Below the pieces are notes generated by a model. That model had not been told where the DNA came from. It did not search any database and worked only from the letters and a program-made list of their open reading frames with translations. The position numbers were made by a program, and so were the translations under genes. This document shows positions 13,301 through 25,649 of a DNA stretch of 64,000 nt, piece after piece. The DNA lies in contig JADHZB010000963.1 of the NCBI GenBank assembly GCA_015657535.1, positions 129,890-193,889 on the forward strand, given 5' to 3'. Each line of letters starts with the position of its first letter. The first letter of the stretch is position 1. This DNA comes from Nephromyces sp. MM_2019 (Eukaryota > Apicomplexa > Aconoidasida > Nephromycida).

Positions 13301-15360
13301 TTGCTTTTTTCTCGCTCTGAATACGTGTTTTATATATCTAATTTAGTACTATTGACATTCGTTAATTCTTTTTTATTATATATGCGCTATTTTTTGAAAT
13401 TCATATTAATGAAGCTTCTAGATGGATAAATCTTTTCTTCGCTAAAAAAATTACTCCCAATGAAATATATCATAAAAAATAGAGTTAGAGGATGCATACA
13501 ATTTAATTCAATCTCTCCCATCGGCTTTTGTCTGTAAAATAATTTTTTGTCCTTCTTTTCTACCATGGAAAACCCTTCAGGTCCTCATTCAGTTGACCTT
13601 GAACCAGGAGATGTCTTGATATATGATTCTCGCTTGTTATCTAGAGGATTAAGTATGATTTTTGCATTTGCTTTTAGCCCTTTGCCGCTGCAAATATTTT
13701 TATATTTGACGTTTTATTTAAATGTTTTTTAAGATTTCCAATAAAAGATCATATTTTTGCTTTGTCCGCTTAGTGATGATTTTAAAATCACTGCATGTTG
13801 ACTGAGTTGTTACTCCCTTTAAGTTTTTTTTGGTGATTTGGTAAAACTGCAAATATGATTTTTTGACTGTCGTCGTTTTCACATGATACTGCTTGTAATT
13901 TTTTGTGTGAGAGTGTTCGAAGATCTGCTGATCTAAAAAGAATTGCAAATGAGTTGAATACATAATGGGGTATTCTTTTACGGTAAAAATTTTATTATAT
14001 TCAAATGTCTATAGGAACTTTGATACTTTTTTGATTTTTTCTCTCGCTATATTTAGTAATTTCAAGCTAGGAACAGGTTATTGTGGATTTTCTTCCGCTT
14101 TTTCCCCCACGTTTGAAGTTCGTCGCTGATTGAAGTAGAGTTTAACTCCTTGATAAGGTACTGTAACCTTTAGGATTTAACTTGAAAAAAAAATCGTCTT
14201 TGCAACTTGCAGGTAATGAGGACTTGGATATGAGCTCATGCCTCGTATTCAGATATGATTATGAGGATTCCCCACCACCCGGAGGCAGTAAGATTTTTCA
14301 TTTTATTTTGGACTGTTTGTAGCGATGGAAGACATGATTTTTTTGGTTTTGCTTTGGAAGTTTTATTGATTTTATTATTTGATGTAATTTTTTTAGGAAG
14401 CTGAAAGATACTGCTCAAAGAATGATAGTAAAAGATGCATGAAAAGGTGCATGGAAGGCATGTCTAATACGAAAAGGGGCATGAAAATTTTGAATATATA
14501 ATTTGGAGTATTTTTAGATATTTGATGAAAAAGTTATAATAGAATTGGCAAAACTACTCTTTACATTATTTACTGTTTTAATGTTGTTGAAACAAATATA
14601 TCAATATACATCTTATAAAAAAAAATATCCAAAATTTTGATGAATATCGATTTTTTTATGATTCCGTTTTATAAATAAAAAAATTGTTTATAGAAAAAGA
14701 GCTTATCGTTTTGATAATCTACGCTTGTGAGTTAAAAGTTATGCAATCCCCAATGTGTGATTTTCATGAAGTGCATTTTTTAAAGAATGTGAGAGAAGCT
14801 AGATAATTGAGATCTCGGGTGTGCAGAAAGTGGTTGTAGTGATATGATGAATGCGTTTTCCACGAGCGGATTCTATTTATCATAGGTAGCTGAGTATGCC
14901 TTTGCGTAGCTTTTTCCCCTCCCGATGATGATCCTTTCCCTCTCCTTTATCCTGCTTTTCTGATGTGTGTAACACGCGATGGCATTTTGTTTATCTTGTA
15001 TTTTTCTATGTGGCTGCCTCAATTTTTCATCATAGTGTACGTAGGTTTTCTTATGATGCTTATCGTAGCTTGCATCTGAATGAACTTTACCATTATTTGA
15101 AAGCAAATCCAAATTGCGACTCAAAATAGTTGTTAGATAGGTATTATTGCAGCTTGTCTTCAAAAGGTTTTTCTATACACTTACTTTTCTTGTTATCTTC
15201 CATTTTTATGTGTCTGTTCTACCCTTTTTTTATGTGGTAAAGATATTATGCCTCAATTTTTTTTTTCAAAAAATAATTTCCAGGCTTACTTGACTTGAGA
15301 TTATCCATGATATTTGGAAAAATTATGACCTCGCTTAAGCGCCTCTATGACTTTGCTTAG
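4389..15360 (+). CDS. Phytanoyl-CoA dioxygenase (PhyH) family protein, 11 exons, distal iron-binding His replaced by Ser
   Basis: Exons: 4389-4975, 5525-5672, 6116-6301, 6508-6587, 7271-7337, 7900-8227, 11184-11418, 12030-12096, 13581-13652, 14213-14287 and 15284-15360 (TAG). All phases agree, giving 592 aa if translation starts at ATG 4532; the first exon opens in phase 1, so an upstream exon is possible. Residues 1 to about 258 match nothing I know. The PhyH fold then starts with GLVVLRNSFTAEEVADIKSA and RTLGRLHCLVRGT. The Fe(II) motif WHRDN supplies His457 and Asp459, and ENGVFQFLPGSH is the usual strand pair. The distal motif reads DSRLLSRGL, where the family has DSRLLHRG, so the third iron ligand is Ser539. 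The C-terminus (LVFRYDYEDSPPPGG, then a short helix) is typical of algal and bacterial members. Active members hydroxylate substrates using 2-oxoglutarate; activity here is doubtful. At exon 4, a gtgaga donor 4 bases downstream would break the frame, so gttggt at 6588 was preferred. Confidence 0.82.
8365..8956 (+). repeat. 9-bp minisatellite, unit CCT(A/G)TCCTG, about 65 copies, inside an intron
   Basis: A near-perfect 9-base tandem array with mainly two alternating states (A or G at position 4) and occasional CTT variants lies in the PhyH-gene intron 8228-11183. The first 60-70 bases (attgcctag, attgtgtag, attgtcttt and so on) keep the 9-base period but are diverged, while the interior is homogeneous. 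Because 9 is a multiple of 3, several frames stay open through it (Leu-Ser-Cys and Ile-Leu-Pro on plus, Gly-Arg-Ile/Thr on minus). Such frames are artefacts of the period. The minus strand has a GG pair every few bases. Confidence 0.95.
9650..9755. repeat. CA-rich microsatellite block
   Basis: Interrupted (CA)n with GAGA and GATA interruptions lies inside the same PhyH-gene intron. It explains the Val/Cys-rich minus-strand open frame over it. A short pure (GT)n run also occurs near 10099-10114. Confidence 0.8.
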
Positions 15361-18300
15361 GCAAGCAGAAAAAGCTGTAGAAAATAGCGCACTTACGCAA
15401 AATTACCCCTCATATCCCGCAGTTGAAAAATTTTATGCAAGGCACTTCGGATCCTAGTGATAAAGCGACATGCCGTCGCTTGCCCTGCAAGCTTGGGATA
15501 CCGAGTGTTAAATTGTGCTCAAAGCATATTGATCGTGCGTTATGAGTCAGATGCTTAAAAAAAGCCTTATTTGCACGCTAGACAGCACTTTACGTATTGG
15601 TGACTTTTGCAGCTAATTTTCTTGTTTAACAAGTAGTTGCAGGATGTTTTGGCCTTTTTTACTTGAATAGTTTTTGATTCGAAATAATTTGTCAAATGAA
15701 TTTTGTACTTTCACTATAGCTTCATTTGAGGTTACAACCATGCATTTGAAGCAGCAGTTTTATTCTCTGAATATTTGTGTGAAGTTTGTAGACATGATAA
15801 AACGATGATAAATCCACTACCTAGCTCGAAGCCAAGAGAAATCTCATTTTGTTTTGTTTAGTCAACTTATTTTTAGTCTTGGAGTTAAACCTAGCCCATG
15901 GGTTACTGTTTGTATCCCTTGATGTGGAAATTGAGTTGGAATGTACTTGATGATTGCCTGCTTATTTTGTGATCTAGCCAGTGTTTGGCGAACATAAACT
16001 CTGGTGTAGTGCATAATTGCATAGTCTAATTACAAGGAGGCAAAGTGTTTATACAAATAGATTTTGCCAAGAAATGCTTTGCCACTGTCCTCAATAAGTG
16101 TAGTTCAACAGCATAAGGCTCGCTTGACGCCTAGCATAAAAGGATGAATTAACTGATAAAATAATATTAAAAAAGTTATGGATGAAAAAATTGCACAGGA
16201 TTTAACAAGGGTGGCCGCTGGGTTTGTTAATATTATAACAGTTATGTACGATTGGCCTTGTTATATATTGATTCGCCTGATTCAATAGCAGGTTAAAAGA
16301 TAAGGTTGCTCAGTTACGCTCTGAAAGTCTTTGTTATGCCAGTATCCCGACAGAATGGTAGTGTTTCTGGTATATTTTTTTCGGACATGATGTTAATAAC
16401 AAGCGTCTGTATTGGTATGTCCTCTTGCTGGGTTGTGACCTTATCGCAATGTTAAGAATGTCGCTACGCTCTTTCGGAGCGTATTACTACACTCTAGTCG
16501 GACCCTCCTCTGCAATCTTTGAACGTATCGTATGATACAATGCATCTTTTCTTAGAAATTTACAGGTATTGATATAACAAGCTCGCTGCTGCTCCTTTGT
16601 GTACCTGAAGACCATCTGACTTCTTAAGTAAAAAATATTAAAAAATCCTTTTTTTAGGTGCACTAGAAGCCTGGTAAGCATGAATTTTGAGTAATTTGGC
16701 ATCGGCATTAGCTTATACCTCCAAGGGCAGCACAGAGAAATGTGCCTGCTGTAGGTTCTATACTTTTTTCGGGATAGTATATCTGCTGGCATCTGTTACG
16801 TCCCGGCGGTGGATGTTGCGAATAAAATCTAGAAGTTTTCCGCAGCTTTTGTTTTGAAACAGCTCCGCTAGCGTAATTTTTAATTGAAATTAGCTACGGC
16901 TATGTTAAGTAACAAAATCATCAGCTTGCAAGTAAGCAACTTATTAGCAGTCCAGTTTCTCGGCTATACCTTTTCTTTTTCGCAGCTCTATTTTTCCTAT
17001 TTGATTTTTTGCAGAATGCTCAAGCTATGGCTTTGAAGCCTATTTTCTTTCTGGCTTACTTAGCAAAATTTACGTCATTTTAGTACTTTATGCTTCGTGC
17101 ACTATTCTTCGTCCCCTATAACAGTCTCGGACTGCCCTGGTTTAATGCCGATGACGTTTCGTTTGCCCGCTCATTCCGCCGTCCAGGTTATTCTCCTTCC
17201 CGTTCTTCCCCATGTAATTGACACCCAAACTTCAAATTTCCTTAAATAAGTTTTGATTGTCCCAAAGTAGTACCCAAATATTGGCAGCTAGATTTTCTCG
17301 TATATCATTTGCTGCTGTAGTTGCACGAAAACTTCCAGAAACCGTAATATTAATAGCAAGGACGAAAGTTACTTTCTTTTGGTCTATCGTCCTTCACAGA
17401 CCTAAAGCATGTAAATGCACTTTTATATAGCTCTGCGACGAAAGCAGTCATTTAAGTATTTACATATACTTCACTAAGCCTAGCTTATAGCTTCTTGCCT
17501 TTGGTACCAGTACTGCCAAAGAGAGGTCCACCTAGGTACATGTGCCTGTCAAATTCTTGGCAAAGTAGCATAATTTATTAGTACATTCGCGTTCCTCAAT
17601 CTGTGCGGGTAGCATTGCTTGATCACTGGTTAAAAAGCTTGAAAAACTACAGCGCTCTATTGCACTGGTGGCTATTTTTGTGATAGATGCTACTCAGGCA
17701 ATTTCACGAATCTTCCTCCCTGTTCGACTACTCCTCGCAAGTTATAGCAGCGCAATGGATCAGGCCTTGTTTCTAATTTCGAAAGTAGGCTCGTCTTGCG
17801 TATTCTTCGGCAAGAAAATTGAACAGCCTATAATCTACCTGCTTACAAATGAATTACACGCAAGCCTATTTATACGCCTGGCTACAAGACTGAACTATGA
17901 GCTTTACAAGTAATACTGAGGTATCGTGCTGTTTTGGGAATGGGAGAAAAAGCTTCCTAGCAGCATGAGTTGGCAGCAAGAATCGTAACCAGGGAATAGC
18001 TTGCACGCAGCCAGTATCAAGTTCTCACGAAATTAAAGGGACAGAAGTTGAAAAATAGTTCTCTCAAAGCTAAATCATTGCTTCTTTTAGTGGCTCACGT
18101 GCGAAGCATTTCTGTAAGTATAATATCGCTTATTGAATGCGCGACGTAACCAAAGAATAGCCGCGCTACTTGGTCCCATGTGTTTTAACGTGCTCAAGCT
18201 GTGCCAGAGCCTGAATGTGGTACTACACCCAACAACTTACTGCTGACAACAAGAAGTCCCTCTAGAAGTAATTTCCACCATCCTTAAGATCGGGGCAAAC

Positions 18301-19108
18301 CATCCAATCGGTGTTCACTAGTCCCAAGCTGAATGTTAATTGTGTGACTCTGGTATCTAGATTACTTGCTAAATTTGGAACTATTTACGATATCCTAGGA
18401 GTTGAAAAGCTTTGAATTGTACCCACCGCTTAAGATTTTGAAAGCGATAAATATATTACTGACATGCTACTACAGAATAATGCAACTGGCACTTCAAGTG
18501 TGCTACTACGAACCTACTGAACAATTTTTTCGTTACTAATCAGTAACGCACTGAGTTACTCTGCAGCTGTATTGGATGAAAAGGACCCTGGTGTCTAAAG
18601 TATCTCCGCTCCCTCGATATGTGGGTCTTTCGGGTCGAAGGCTTGTCTCCCTAAATATAAAGGGGCAGTTAAGAGGCCCGAAATTCGGCGATTGATCTGC
18701 CCCCCAGCCGACTGCATTACAGCGTTATGCCCTAAAAACGTTTGCCGAGTGCTTCTGTTACTAAGCCCTTACAGCCCTTCACAGCTGCTGCCCGACGCCG
18801 GATGCCATTGCGCGTTGTCCTCCCCACTTACGACCTTTACGCACATAGTTCGTCCGGGGGTCTGAAATAGAGCACACCAACTTTCTTATGAGGTCGATGA
18901 TCAAGCATACGAGAATCCCTACCACTCACGGCTACCACAAGGCGGGGAAGTCTCATTACGAAGCGACGCAATCTTTGAACCATGCGGTACAACCTCTTTT
19001 TCAGTTAAGCAGTAACTAAGTAGTTATGTACTGGAGAGCTTTCTTCTTTTGAAGGTGTTTCCTCAATAATTCGTGTGTAATCCTGGGTTTGCGTTTTCTT
19101 CTTTCAGA
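15361..19108. other. Intergenic, GC-richer DNA with little coding signal
   Basis: Between the PhyH stop and the eL31 start the base composition becomes visibly richer in G+C (most clearly 16.4-19.0 kb) without any splice-framed coding exons. Short open frames such as 17668-17913 show no motif. The composition and one retroelement-like motif suggest decayed transposon DNA. Confidence 0.45.
16487..16833 (-). mobile_element. Possible Ty3/gypsy RNase H remnant
   Basis: On the minus strand, a reading LDFIRNIHRRD in one frame runs, after a frame change, into MPADILSRKK. Together this resembles the end of Ty3/gypsy RNase H, where a hydrophobic strand, an HRxG motif and an N..AD.LSR motif follow each other. 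The frame is broken by stops and a shift, and I find no confident reverse transcriptase YxDD box or integrase His-Cys motif nearby. It would be an old, inactive copy, and chance resemblance remains possible. Confidence 0.28.
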
Positions 19109-21089
19109 ATGCCAAAAGGTACGCTGCCTGACACCGAGAAGCTTTTTTTTTATACGCAAATGAATTTCAGTTTTGGCGGCAAATTGAACGCGGTATTTGA
19201 ATGCGGAATCAACAAAGTCGTTTGCTTGTTAATGTTCTTTGAATGCAGAGCTAGTTACCTATGTTTTTCATGTAATGTTTGAGATGATAGTTCATGAAGT
19301 GTTATTGTGCGCATTTTGTGACCACAATATACCCTCTTCTCAGTCTACTTTGTATAACCAGTGCCTATTAATTGGTCAAAGATTAAGTTTTTCTCAAACA
19401 CCCTTGAATTTTCAAGTTTTCGTCGTGTTACTATTGTTGCTGGCTTGTGCGGCTGTCAACTGGACGGTCCGCTTGTGCCGGGAAGAATACGAGAAACAGC
19501 TGTATTTGCTGTGGAGCTTTTCTAGCATGGGGAAGGCATGGGGCCATAGATGGTTGATAGTTTGCTCTTTAGTACGAACTGTGTAAGTTAGTTCTATTTA
19601 TGTGAAGGGGGCTGTTTTGTGAATTTTTATTTTTAGTGGTTTAACATGTTTTTTTCCCCTAGAAGCAGCTCTTCTGCGATGGATGGATTGTTTTCCCTGT
19701 CGTATGACTACTTTGCGTAGACCTTAAGTGGTAAATCCATGCAGAACTCACTCAGTAATTTGTAGGGTGGTTCTGCGTATCCTTTTACGGGGTGATCTCT
19801 CCGCTTTGTGGTATGCAGCGGAGAGAGTGCTCAGATATCGCAAGTATTTTCTTTCTTTTGAGTAGAAGTGTTGTGTGGGATGGTCAATTGCGGTGATATG
19901 ATGTGCTATCAATTTAGGTATGTTTTAGTAATGCTTGTAGTAACAGCTGGCATTATTAGGGAGGAATATACTTATAGGGTCATAGAAAGTGGGATTGTGA
20001 CGGCTTAGCATATTTTTAAAATGTTTTTTTTTAACTTGTTCTCTTTTGCAGCAGAATGTCAAATCCTGCGTTGTTTATGAGTACTTTTGATGTATCTTTT
20101 TTTTTAATTCTTAACTTTAAATGAAGAAACAAAAGTGGATTTGGCTACTCATGGATGATATTCCTTATTTTAATATTTATGTTACTGTCTCCTCTTGTAA
20201 TTTTACCTAAAAGTATAACTATAGCATGCAGATAGGACTTTTCTGTTTTATTTTGGCAGATCGAAAAGCGACAAGGGTGTCTAGCACCGTCCCCATTACT
20301 AGAGATTATACGATTCATCTCCATAAGATGCTGCATAGAGTGCAGTTTAAAAAACGGGCGCCAAGGGCTATCCGTGAGATAAAAGCCTTTGCTGCTAAGG
20401 CGATGAAGACAACAGTAAGCCCTCTTTCCGATATTTCATGATTGTATAGGGTCAATTCTATTTTTGTTTCAACTCTGGCAATAGCTTGCACAATTTTCGT
20501 ACTATGAAAGCTATGATGTACGCCATCTCATTTTCTGTGAGTGAGTTATTGGTAGTACTTCGCAGGTTATTTCTGTGATTTTATGAAGGTGTGCATGCTT
20601 AAAGAACTGGAAAATATTCAGCACAATTTTTCAATACCTCTGTTTGATCTGCATAGAGAATGTTTTATTGTTGTCTCAACATAAGCGTTGAGTCTGTAAT
20701 GCCTTTTTTTGCAGTGTTTTTGTCTACATTGGAGTGCTTGTTCAGTTGGGTGTGTTTTTTTCCTCCTGCTTGTCCTTAACTGTATTAACTGAGCTTTTTC
20801 ATTTTTTGTGTTTATATAATATTGCATCTACCTGCGGTTTGGTATGGTTGATGTATACTCGATTGCTGACTACTATTACCATGCTGTCTTACAGGATGTC
20901 CGTATTGACACTTCCTTGAACAAGTTTCTCTGGTCTAATGGTATCAGAAATATTCCTAGGCGTGTGCGCGTAAGAGTCTCACGCCAAAGAAACGATGACT
21001 TAAATGCAAAAGAAACCATGTTTACGCAAGTGCAGTACCTCTCTGTTGATTCATTTAAAGGTCTCACCACTCAAAACGTGATCGGTTGA
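19109..21089 (+). CDS. RPL31: 60S ribosomal protein eL31
   Basis: Three exons: 19109-19118 (ATG plus two codons and one base), 20260-20414 and 20895-21089 (TGA), total 119 aa. This is the normal length for eL31, a component of the large cytosolic ribosomal subunit near the exit tunnel. The protein begins [12 protein letters not shown] and shows the family blocks [59 protein letters not shown] and [13 protein letters not shown]. Introns are 1141 and 480 bases. The first coding exon is only 10 bases, which is why simple gene finders would miss the start; its ATG, gtacgc donor and phase-1 junction fit exactly. No paralogue or pseudogene signs. Confidence 0.95.
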
Positions 21090-21451
21090 AGCAATATTGT
21101 TTCTGTTGCATTGTGAATTACTTTTTTCTTTACTTGGTAATTCTTCGTCATGTTGAATGGATCCATGCATGAGAAGTATTTCCAAATGCAAATTCCTAGT
21201 GAGTGCACAGGTCTTATGTTTTCCACAAAAAAGTGTTTGGATGTGACGTAGTGAGGTTTTGGCGCGGATATTTATCAGATATGTTAAGTATTCTGATTTT
21301 AAGCATCTGTTTAGTTATGCTGATTTTTCAGCTTGGATGCCATACTGAGCAGATCCATTCATTTTCTTTCTTCGAACTAACTTTGCTTGTGCACTAGATT
21401 TTTGATAAATACGTTTTGTGGCTTGGCTCAGTCGAATAGAGATAATTTCAG

Positions 21452-23188
21452 CACGACATTGACTGGGAATATCAACACGATATTGGCTTTTGGGGGAATT
21501 GCTACTACGTGGACCCATATGTTTTTGCATTTTATAGTTGCATTCAGTGTCATGGAATCTGCTGAATTGCTGCTAGGGGTGCTCACTGTTGGGTCTTCTG
21601 CCGGTTCTCTGCTAGCAACTGGTTATTCAGATATTGGTTCTGGGGATTATCTCCATAAGTTGATCTTATCATTGCTTTTGAATGAATTATTTATGGGTAA
21701 AAATGTTGAAAGAGGATAAGTATACATGTTCGAACCAGCTTGCAAAAGAGCTTGGTTATACGATATGGGAAACTATTTTATTTATTCTCTTGCCTAAGAG
21801 ATATTGTGTTATTCATATAACTCCATGATGACTGCGTATTTTCTTTTAGCTTGCTTGCTTAATGCCCTCGGTTTGCAGTGCTTTGTTAGAATCTGTCTCT
21901 TTGTGGATCTAATAGTTCGTGTTTGTCATATCTGAGGCGTATTAAGTCGACAGGGGACGTCTTCTAAAATTTCAATGCTACAATAATGCCTGTCATGATT
22001 ATTTGTGCTAATGAAGCCCTGAAGATCAGTTATATTTTAGAATGTTGGTATCAATATTTCTAATTTAATTGGAGGCTCGCTGCTATGAGTAAATTTTACT
22101 AGCTAACTATTTGATTTTTATATATAACTGAGCCTCTTTGAAGCAGGGATCCTTCTGCATTGATGACTTTGTCCCTTTTGATTGACGCTAAATTTGGTAT
22201 AGTAATGTCCCAAGTGCCTGAAGTTTTAAACATTTAATAGTTTTTTACGGGGAATAATGGGATTGCAAAATTTTTCGGAACTATTCAGGGTTTATTCGTA
22301 TTCAGACTAGCACTTTTAAAAGTGAATACATCTAATTGTTTTGAATCTATTATGCGAAGTGTATGACTGTAGTGATTAGAACATTTTGTCGTCAGGTACG
22401 CTTGTATTTTATTCAATTTTGTAGTATTAGTTTGCTGGAGTGTTGCTAGGTTGAAATTTCGATTTACTGCAAGATATATTTGGCATATAGATGTACTTCA
22501 GTGCGAAGGTGCCGTATGCCTGGTGATAGCTCGTTCGTTGTTGGCATGGCCGCTATAAAAAATGGTTTTTTCATTACTTAAACTCATCCTTCTAGGTTAG
22601 TACTTTTACGTTGTTGCTTTACTGTAATAAGGAATGAGTATTTATTGTAGAAGTCAGAAAATTTCTTGTCTTATTTGTACCCTTATGCGTCTGTAAGTTT
22701 TATGTGAGTACGTTCAGGTATCTGCATAATTCGAGACATGTATTGCAGGTACAATGCGTACGGCCCTTATTTTGAATTTTTTGACCAGATGTCACGTCTC
22801 CAAGCTGATGCTCATTTTCTTATGATACAGTTTGCTTTGGAAAAAATTAATATCTTGTGCTTGCTTTTCGAATGTTTTGGTCGGTCTAAAAATTTGAACG
22901 CTGAGCTTAGCACTTTTAGATGTAAGATGAAAATCAAAGGAATCCGCTTAAGAAACAGCATCAAGGTAATCTTTGCCTTAAATATAAGAATAAATCCACT
23001 TTGTATAAAGGAATTACATATTGGATTTCCCGTACTAAAGAATCACCTATTTTTATTTTGGAACCTTAATTGGGACATTGAGTAACTGCATCTCTTATAT
23101 GCAGGATCGTGGCTGGCTTACAGCGCGATTTGAATTGTCTACATTCCAGCCAACGAATTTCAGCGTTGAGGGATGCTCAATGTGCTAG
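21452..23188 (+). CDS. Orphan exons of an unrecognised gene
   Basis: Three splice-framed exons are visible. One is 21452-21696 (phase 2 in, phase 1 out), hydrophobic, around INTILAFGGIATTWTHMFLH and AELLLGVLTVGSSAGSLLAT, possibly membrane segments. Another is 22749-22965 (phase 2 in, phase 0 out), starting YNAYGPYFEFFDQMSRLQAD. The last is 23105-23188 (phase 0 to TAG), reading DRGWLTARFELSTFQPTNFS. The last two fit together perfectly, with a gtaatc donor and an atatgcag acceptor. The first does not match the phase of the second, so either an exon is missing or it belongs elsewhere. No start codon was located. I do not recognise the protein; it may be a short gene just downstream of eL31. Confidence 0.35.
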
Positions 23189-25649
23189 GTTTACGTCAGG
23201 TGCTTCGTATCCTGTATATGTTTGCCAAAGGATTCACAGACAATCGGCGCCATGGAGAATCCCGATAAAATCCTCACTTAATGCAACTTTGGTTGCTTAA
23301 TACTATAGCTATTCATTAGCTTTTGGGAGCTCCTTGCGGAAATGTCAGCTGTTGGGTATCTTGGTTATTTTTCTCTTGTGATAGAAGCGCCTGTCTTTAG
23401 CTATCATTTCGTAATTAGTAGGTTATTGGGGGATGTATCACGTTCTCCGAATGGTAGTCAAGGCAGGCTCCAGATGTGCCATGGGGAAAATATTTGAGGT
23501 TTTTGCGAGTAGTCTGCCACTATTTGGATATAGACGCTTCATTGGTGAGCTAAGCCGGTTGATCTGCTCTAAAATTGTAGTTGTATAGGGTTTATCAGTG
23601 GAAGGATGTGAGCATGTTTTGTAGCGATATTTTTTCAGTTGCCTGAAGCTGTTTACTAGTAGCTGCGGCGGGGCTAGTAGTATTAACTACTAGTCATTTA
23701 AGACTAGTTGTAAATTTTTCTTAAATGCGTCAGGGTCTCAAAAAATTAAAAGCTCTGTGAGCGTAGGTTCGAAGACGTTTTATCGGGAAATACAGCGTTT
23801 CTGCGGGTGTCGACAGGATAATCTATCTTGCGCGTGCTAAGTAATTCAGGCATCCTTGCGATACGAGCTAAACGGCCGGCTCAAGTTGACATTTGAGTGT
23901 GAATAATTCATCGTTGGGGTGGTTCGTCTCACCGTTGTTCCGTGAAGCAAGCGTGAATATCAGCCTCTGCATGGCTGGCTGTGCGTTATACATCAGCATG
24001 ACTGCGCTATAGGCTATTTATTTCAGATAATATAACAAAACCTTGCTGAAGTTTCGGTTGCCCTGAAATAGCGTGCCCCCTCGATATCCCCATTATATTT
24101 TTCAGGTTTTTTCTAGCATGAGAAATGGTGCTGTGATACGGCTCTGCGTGTTCAGCTTTGAATTTCCCTCATGACTAACTGGAAATGATACAACGATAGG
24201 CCATGCATTCTTGTTTTACCTAAAGTGCAGGGAATTTAGTTAACTACCCGGAGGGGCTTAAGCATCCAGGTGCCAACGGAGCTGTTTGGCTGCCAACATT
24301 TTCAATGTTACGAGGTGGCACACTCGCTTCAATTATTGTGGTGGAGTGGACGCGCCTGCTGAACTATAACTCATTTATCTCTTCGATAAGACCAATCCTT
24401 TGAAAAGGCAATGAATTTTTGGCTTTGTTCTGCTAGGCTTTATTAGTCGCTGACGGCGACTATAAGCTGGTTACCTCTAGGCTCTCACTACACAATTTCG
24501 TTAACGATCATGCCGCCGCCAAAATTTCGTCATTATGTCTTGAATAGATTTTTCGCACTTATGGCAATGTTAATTCCGTGAAATTTTCATGAAGGCCTCG
24601 AGAGCTATTATATTGAACCCGCTTGCGTGGAAAAATCTCAGAAGGGCTGCACGTAACATGACTTGCTTGACATTGTCGATGCCGGATTATCGAAATACAT
24701 CGAGATGGCTTAGTTAGCTTACTGAGAAATGATAGCAGAGGTGAAAATAATAATTTATTAACGTCAAACTATAAAGCCAGTTACGCTATTTGGAGCGTGT
24801 CAATATGTTTGAACACAAAACTTTACTTTGAATTCAAGCAGCATTTCGTTTGTGGGCCTGAGTTATAAGTTAGGTTCGCAGTCGAAGCTGTTATTAGATA
24901 TCTTACATCTTATACTTCATGTTTGAGTGGCGTAGCGGTGCTAGCTGCGGAAGCACAAAAAATTTATTCCGTTATATATAATTCAGCTGTAGCTTAATAC
25001 TGATAAAGAATGACGCTCATCACATACATCCGATGGCTTACCGCTTCATGTGTTCGTAAACGCATCACGATCCAGCAAAACCGTGGTAATTCGCGAAGGC
25101 GCTTAATAAATTTGCAGCAAAAATGTACTACCTAGGGTAGAGATCGCTACGCCAGAAATGAAAGAGCGCGTATAAAGACGCCTTTTACACAGTTCTAAGT
25201 GGAGAATTTGGTACGCCTGCGAGCCAGGGCTATTATTTTCCCTTAAAACAGCGTAAAAGGACTCGGTTTGGTTCAATAATATTATCCGAACAGTGCTACC
25301 CAGCAAATTTCACCTACTAGAGGACACTAACACTGCATACGCCATAAGATTGGGAAGGGGCCTATTCGGTTGGAACAGGCACAATTTGCCACCAGGTATC
25401 TTCAGAGACCGCGGAAAGATGTAACGTGCGAAAGATGTCTCTGGAAGCCAAATTTTGAGCATGAAATACGGATTTTAAATCTCAAATTGGGTGGCTATAA
25501 AAGATGCCTGTTGCATTATTCAACATGCATGTATATTTGTAGAGTTTTAAAGAATACGAATGGAATCAGCTCGGCTAGCTCCGTGGCGATGGCAAAGGCG
25601 TAGACGCATGCGATTATGAAATTCAGAGGTCACGCATACTAACGAAGAA
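23189..25649. other. Intergenic, GC-richer DNA without a supported gene
   Basis: Composition resembles 16.4-19 kb: higher G+C and broken frames. A plus-strand stretch near 24250-24400 reads faintly like an integrase C-terminal part (HPGANGAV), but I cannot support it. No splice-framed exons were found. Confidence 0.4.

Noticed and set aside
17668..17913. 81-codon open frame
   Set aside because: No splice framing, motif or neighbours in phase; composition matches surrounding non-coding DNA.
24240..24420. Possible integrase fragment (HPGANGAV)
   Set aside because: Only one short motif matches and no catalytic Asp/Glu pattern was seen nearby.
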